Shown piece after piece: positions 5,893 through 8,802 of a stretch of DNA of 8,802 bases. Position numbers and translations under genes: made by a program. Positions within the stretch are counted from its first letter, which is position 1; every line of letters begins with the position of its first letter. Under the pieces are notes generated by a model. That model was not told the origin of the DNA. It worked only from the letters and a program-made list of their open reading frames with translations, and searched no databases. The stretch is from Friedmanniella sp. (GTDB lineage Bacteria; Actinomycetota; Actinomycetes; Propionibacteriales; Propionibacteriaceae), in the NCBI GenBank assembly GCA_025964935.1, contig JAOPXW010000333.1, positions 1 to 8,802 of the forward strand. Direction: 5' to 3'.

Positions 5893-5917
5893 GGTCTCCC
5901 CCCGGAGGGACGAGACC
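5893..5917. promoter_or_regulatory. Dyad GGTCTC-N13-GAGACC, candidate activator site
   Basis: Perfect 6-bp inverted arms GGTCTC (5893-5898) and GAGACC (5912-5917) flank 13 nt. The centre (5905) lies about 64 bp upstream of the presumed transcription start at 5969, a usual place for class I activators. The adjacent response regulator is an obvious candidate binder, but this is inference. Confidence 0.35.
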
Positions 5918-5956
5918 CCTGTCCTTCGACCTATCCCCAGCCGGCACCAGCCGTCC

Positions 5957-5962
5957 TACGCT
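5957..5962 (+). promoter_or_regulatory. -10 element of a putative leaderless promoter for the histidine kinase
   Basis: TACGCT fits the actinobacterial TANNNT -10 consensus and is followed by exactly six bases before ATG 5969. Transcription would therefore begin at the A of the start codon. No Shine-Dalgarno sequence precedes this ATG, which agrees with a leaderless mRNA. No -35 hexamer is evident at 17-18 bp. Confidence 0.55.
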
Positions 5963-5968
5963 GTTTGG

Positions 5969-7105
5969 ATGAGGATGCAGGCGGCAGGCCGCCGCTGGCT
6001 CGCCGTTGACCTGGGGCTCGGCGTCCTCCTCGGGGCGGCCGGCTTCACCGACGGCCTGTCTACCTCCGGCTTCCCCCACCCCTCAGCCGGGGTGTCCTGG
6101 CTGATGGCCCTGGCCGGAGCAGCCCAGAGCCTGCGCCGAGCTCGGCCGCTGCCGGCGCTGACCCTCTCGATGGCCGCCATGTCCACGGTGGCGGTGGTCT
6201 ACGGACACTTCGAGTCCGGGAGCAGCCTCTTGATCACCCTGTCCGCCACCTACTCCGCCGTCGTCTACGGGCGCAACCTCCCCTTCGTCGTCGCCGCCGT
6301 CGTCGGCTTCGCCGCGGCCCTGAATCTGGCTCAGCCGGTGGAGGAGGCCGTCGCCGATCTGGTCTTCACCCTGGTCTTCTCCGGTCTGGCGGTCGCCGCC
6401 GGCCTCGCGGTCCGTACGCTGCGGGGCCGGGCTGCCCTGTCGGCCGTACGGACGGCGGTGCTCGAGGATGAGGTCGACACGGCCGCCCGCGAGGCGGCCG
6501 AGCGCGAACGTACGCTGCTCGCCCGGGAGCTGCACGACATCCTGGCGCACGGGCTGGGGGTGATCATGCTCCAGGCCGGGGCGGCCGAGCACGCCCTCGA
6601 GAGCGACCCGGAGCGGGCACGTGCCGCGATCGGGTCGGTCCGCGACACCGCCCGGGAGGCGATCGGGGAGCTGCAGGCGCTGGTGCGGACGGTCCGGGCC
6701 GAGGCGGCGGACCACCGAGAGCCCCAGCCGACCCTCGCCGACCTGCCGCGCCTGGCCGACCAGGTCAGCACCAATGGCTTCGCGGTCTCGTTCAGCGTCG
6801 ACGGTGAGCCGCGGGCGGTGCCCGTCGCCATCCAGGCGTCGGTCTACCGGGTGGCTCAGGAGGGTCTGACCAACGCGATCAAGCACTCGGGCGCGGCGAC
6901 GTGCCAGGTGCAGCTCGGCTATCGCCCCCACGACGTCGAGATCGCGGTCCTCGACGACGGCGTGGACAGTCACCGGGGCCAGGGCTCCCGAGCGGGGCTG
7001 ATCGGGGTCTGCGAACGGGTCAGCGTCTTCGGCGGGGCCGTACGGTTCGGGCCGCGCTCGGGAGGCGGGTGGGCCTTGGTGGCCGCCTTCCCGACGAGCC
7101 GATGA
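5969..7105 (+). CDS. Sensor histidine kinase, NarL/DesK (HisKA_3) family
   Basis: This is a 378-residue membrane sensor kinase of a two-component system. The N-terminal ~150 residues are hydrophobic, with about five or six membrane segments (roughly 12-28, 43-55, 62-80, 85-100, 104-121, 129-149) and little extracytoplasmic sequence, suggesting sensing within or at the membrane. A linker helix follows, then a HisKA_3 dimerisation domain with phosphoacceptor His189 in [10 protein letters not shown]. The HATPase_c domain (about 288-376) shows [11 protein letters not shown] (N box, Asn302), VLDDG (329-331, ATP-lid Asp) and GLIGVCERV (343-351). ATG 5969 is preferred because a -10 element ends 7 nt upstream and the membrane part starts at once. 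The open frame reaches back to 5765 but that extension is Arg/Pro-rich and has no ribosome-binding site. It overlaps the regulator gene by ATGA. The signal is unknown. Confidence 0.93.
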   Translation: MRMQAAGRRWLAVDLGLGVLLGAAGFTDGLSTSGFPHPSAGVSWLMALAGAAQSLRRARPLPALTLSMAAMSTVAVVYGHFESGSSLLITLSATYSAVVYGRNLPFVVAAVVGFAAALNLAQPVEEAVADLVFTLVFSGLAVAAGLAVRTLRGRAALSAVRTAVLEDEVDTAAREAAERERTLLARELHDILAHGLGVIMLQAGAAEHALESDPERARAAIGSVRDTAREAIGELQALVRTVRAEAADHREPQPTLADLPRLADQVSTNGFAVSFSVDGEPRAVPVAIQASVYRVAQEGLTNAIKHSGAATCQVQLGYRPHDVEIAVLDDGVDSHRGQGSRAGLIGVCERVSVFGGAVRFGPRSGGGWALVAAFPTSR

Positions 7106-7815
7106 CCACCGTCAACGGCCCCGCGCGGCCGACCGAGGCGCCCGCCGCGGGTCCGGTCATCACCATCCTGCTGGTGGACGACCAGGCGGTCGTCAGGACC
7201 GGGCTGCGGACCATCCTGGAGACCCACCGCGACCTGCGCGTCGTCGGCGAGGCCGCCGACGGCCACCAGGCTCTGCAGCTGACCTCACGCCTGGACCCCG
7301 ACATCGTCCTGATGGACATCCGGATGCCCGGGATGGACGGCATCCTCGCCACCCGCTCCCTGGTGGAAGCGGGCGCGCGCTCCCGGATCTGCGTCCTGAC
7401 CACCTACGGTCTGGACGAGAACGTCTACGACGCCCTGCACGCCGGCGCCGCCGGGTTCCTGGTCAAGACCGACCCGCCCGACCAGATCGTGACGGCCGTC
7501 CGGGCGCTGGCCGCCGGGGACACCATGCTGGGGCCCGAGACGACCCGGGTGGTGGTGCGCCGGTTCCTGAGCGGCAGCCGTCCCGGCCTGGAGGCGGTCG
7601 ACGAGCTCGCCGCCACTCTGACGAGCCGGGAGGCCCAGGTCCTCACCCTGGTGGCCGACGGACTGAGCAACGCCGAGATCGCCCGGCAGCTCTTCATCGG
7701 CGAGGGGACCGTCAAGACCCACGTCGCCCGCATCCTCACCAAGCTGGCCGTCCGCGACCGGGTGCAGGCCGCGGTGTACGCCCATCGCCACCACCTGACC
7801 GAACCGCCCCGATGA
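7102..7815 (+). CDS. Response regulator, NarL/FixJ family (REC + LuxR HTH)
   Basis: This 237-residue cytoplasmic transcription regulator is the partner of the upstream kinase. The receiver domain (about 19-135) has the acidic pair Asp26-Asp27 in LLVDDQ, phosphoacceptor Asp72 in [11 protein letters not shown], Thr100 in VLTTY, and Lys122 in FLVKTD. The LuxR-type helix-turn-helix spans about 171-232 with [22 protein letters not shown] and [14 protein letters not shown], the recognition helix. The ATG at 7102 overlaps the kinase stop as ATGA, so translation is probably coupled; the Shine-Dalgarno sequence is weak. A ~17-residue Pro/Ala-rich N-terminal tail precedes the first strand. All phosphorylation residues are present, so it should work as a normal switch. 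Targets are not shown; the divergent region at 5751-5968 is the nearest candidate. Confidence 0.95.
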   Translation: MTTVNGPARPTEAPAAGPVITILLVDDQAVVRTGLRTILETHRDLRVVGEAADGHQALQLTSRLDPDIVLMDIRMPGMDGILATRSLVEAGARSRICVLTTYGLDENVYDALHAGAAGFLVKTDPPDQIVTAVRALAAGDTMLGPETTRVVVRRFLSGSRPGLEAVDELAATLTSREAQVLTLVADGLSNAEIARQLFIGEGTVKTHVARILTKLAVRDRVQAAVYAHRHHLTEPPR

Positions 7816-7823
7816 CGCAGCGG

Positions 7824-7849
7824 CGAGCCGGCCGAAGGAACCGGCCTCG
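7824..7849. terminator. Hairpin between convergent response regulator and dehydrogenase genes
   Basis: CGAGCCGG (7824-7831) pairs with CCGG-c-CTCG (7841-7849) as eight pairs with one bulged C and a 9-nt loop. It starts nine bases after the regulator stop, in a 50-bp convergent gap. No T-tract follows, so it may be a weak or Rho-assisted terminator. A second small stem, ACCGC/GCGGT (7852-7866), touches the opposite gene's stop codon. Confidence 0.4.
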
Positions 7850-7865
7850 ACACCGCCGGTCGCGG

Positions 7866-8802
7866 TCAGGACCGGACGGCCTTGACCTGGGTGAGCACCG
7901 CCTCGACGAGCTCGGCGTCCTCGCCCCGCCCCGGCTCCAGCAGGTTCAGGACGTCGTGCACGGCGGTGGCCAGGTCGTCCTGACCCGCCGCCGCCCGGGC
8001 GGGTCCGGCGCCGGGGTCGCGAACGGGGGCCCCGTGCCCGCGCAGGTGCAGCACCCAGGCCGCGACCGTGGTGGCGGAGCCGAGCGGCATCCGACCGGCG
8101 GCCCGCTCGGCCGCCAGCGTCGGGATGGTGCGGACCGGCAGCTTCTGCGTGCCATCGGCGGCGATCTGGGCGAGCTGGTGGCGTACGCGGGGGTTGGCGA
8201 ACCGGCTCAGCAGCGCCTGCCGGTACGCGGCCAGGTCGGCGGCGGGCAGGGTGAGGTGGCGGCAGGCCTCGTCCCAGAAGTCCTCCACCCACTCCCGGCA
8301 GGCCGGATCGGCGACGGCCTCGTCGATGGTGGCGTGGCCGCGGACGCTGCCCGCGTAGGCGAGCAGCGAGTGCGCCCCGTTGAGCAGCCACAGCTTGCGC
8401 TGCTCGAACGGCGTGACGTCGCGCACCAGGGTGGCCCCGGCGTGCTCCCAGCCGGGTCGACCGGCCGGGAACGCTCCGGCGACCACCCACTCGTGGAACG
8501 GCTCGGTGGGCACCGGCGAGGCGTCGCTCCAGCCGAGCCGCTCCTGCACCAGCCGGCGGTCGTCGTCGGTGGTGGCCGGGGTGATCCGGTCCACCATCGA
8601 GGTGGCGAAGTCCACGTTGGCGTCCACCCAGTCGACCAACGAGCCCTCGGCCCGTGCCTCTTCGACCAGGGCGGCCAGCTCCTTCACGATGCGCCGGGTC
8701 ACGGCCCCGTTGTCGGGCAGGTTGTCGCAGGACAGGATCGTCAGCGGCCCCGCGCCCGCGGCCCGGCGGGCCAGCAGCCCGGCGACCAGCCGGCCCGGGA
8801 GC
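7866..8802 (-). CDS. Mannitol dehydrogenase-family oxidoreductase, C-terminal part (5' end outside window)
   Basis: The gene enters from the right edge; 311 codons to the TGA at 7868-7866 are visible. The reading frame stays open from 8801, with LTILSCDNLPDNG before VTRRIVKELA, a family-typical segment. The GTG at 8702 is therefore internal, not a start. The end of the Rossmann domain is followed by the C-terminal substrate domain, with TSMVDRITPAT and the catalytic Lys-x4-Asn-x2-His signature in RKLWLLNGAH. That matches Lys295/Asn300/His303 of Pseudomonas mannitol 2-dehydrogenase. The family reduces or oxidises mannitol, D-arabinitol, fructuronate (UxuB) or tagaturonate with NAD(H); the substrate cannot be told without neighbours to the right. 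It is convergent with the response regulator across 50 bp. The N-terminal cofactor-binding part is missing only because the window stops. Confidence 0.92.
   Translation of the reverse strand, partial: LPGRLVAGLLARRAAGAGPLTILSCDNLPDNGAVTRRIVKELAALVEEARAEGSLVDWVDANVDFATSMVDRITPATTDDDRRLVQERLGWSDASPVPTEPFHEWVVAGAFPAGRPGWEHAGATLVRDVTPFEQRKLWLLNGAHSLLAYAGSVRGHATIDEAVADPACREWVEDFWDEACRHLTLPAADLAAYRQALLSRFANPRVRHQLAQIAADGTQKLPVRTIPTLAAERAAGRMPLGSATTVAAWVLHLRGHGAPVRDPGAGPARAAAGQDDLATAVHDVLNLLEPGRGEDAELVEAVLTQVKAVRS

Larger units (their letters stand above)
5751..5968. promoter_or_regulatory. Divergent regulatory region between membrane protein and histidine kinase genes
   Basis: These 218 bases hold promoters for both directions. 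On the plus side a TACGCT -10 element (5957-5962) precedes the kinase start. On the minus side TAGCGT (5848-5843) matches the TANNNT -10 pattern about 80 bp before the membrane protein's ribosome-binding site; no matching -35 is clear. Between them lie a 6-bp-arm dyad at 5893-5917 and a degenerate tandem heptamer at 5859-5879. No gene is present. Confidence 0.55.

Noticed and set aside
5925..5962. TTCGAC as a -35 box for the TACGCT element
   Set aside because: The gap is 26 bp, far from the usual 16-19 bp. A similar TTCGCC-N26-TAGCGT arrangement on the minus strand is curious but most likely chance.
6083..6973. 296-codon minus-strand frame inside the histidine kinase
   Set aside because: It is antisense to an intact kinase with all its boxes; the sequence is low-complexity Gly/Asp/Arg/His.
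7285..8490. 401-codon minus-strand frame over the response regulator and dehydrogenase
   Set aside because: It is out of phase with the mannitol dehydrogenase-family frame and antisense to the regulator; no recognisable domain.
8700..8702. GTG at 8702 as the start of the mannitol dehydrogenase-family gene
   Set aside because: The frame continues upstream with the conserved LSCDNLPDNG segment to the window edge, so the codon is internal.

Overview
This is a very GC-rich window with long antisense shadow frames, GTG starts, ATGA and TAGTG couplings, a leaderless-type start and actinobacterial protein families. It most likely comes from the chromosome of a high-GC actinomycete; a Propionibacteriales/Nocardioides-type organism is an inference from the families only. 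I see no rRNA, tRNA, CRISPR array, insertion sequence or phage gene. All genes look chromosomal and alike in composition.

Layout. (1) 2-409, minus: a compact universal stress protein. It diverges across a ~200 bp promoter region (410-606) from (2) 607-2094, plus, an aldehyde dehydrogenase of the succinate-semialdehyde dehydrogenase type. (3) 2183-3094, plus, is a class III extradiol ring-cleavage dioxygenase of the YgiD/4,5-DOPA dioxygenase type, separated from the dehydrogenase by an 88 bp gap with overlapping inverted repeats. (4) 3091-3723, minus, is an MSMEG_6728-type protein related to pyrimidine-dimer DNA glycosylases; its stop codon shares a CTAG palindrome with the dioxygenase stop. 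(5) 3784-4131, minus, is a SnoaL/NTF2-like protein. (6) 4285-5022, minus, is a two-domain VOC/glyoxalase-like protein, and (7) 5034-5750, minus, is an unrecognised six-helix membrane protein directly upstream of it. A 218 bp divergent region (5751-5968) leads to (8) 5969-7105, plus, a NarL/DesK-family sensor histidine kinase, and (9) 7102-7815, plus, its LuxR-type response regulator. (10) 7866-8802, minus, is the C-terminal part of a mannitol dehydrogenase-family oxidoreductase cut by the window edge.

How the genes may work together (inference). The dioxygenase and aldehyde dehydrogenase fit a two-step scheme in which a catechol is ring-opened to a semialdehyde that is then oxidised to an acid. 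The kinase and regulator form a coupled two-component system. It may control itself and the divergent membrane protein/VOC pair, because a dyad lies at a typical activator distance upstream of the kinase's putative leaderless promoter. The most unusual non-coding structure is the A-A'-A half-site arrangement between the dehydrogenase and the dioxygenase. I did not find a clearly novel multi-gene defence or mobile system here.
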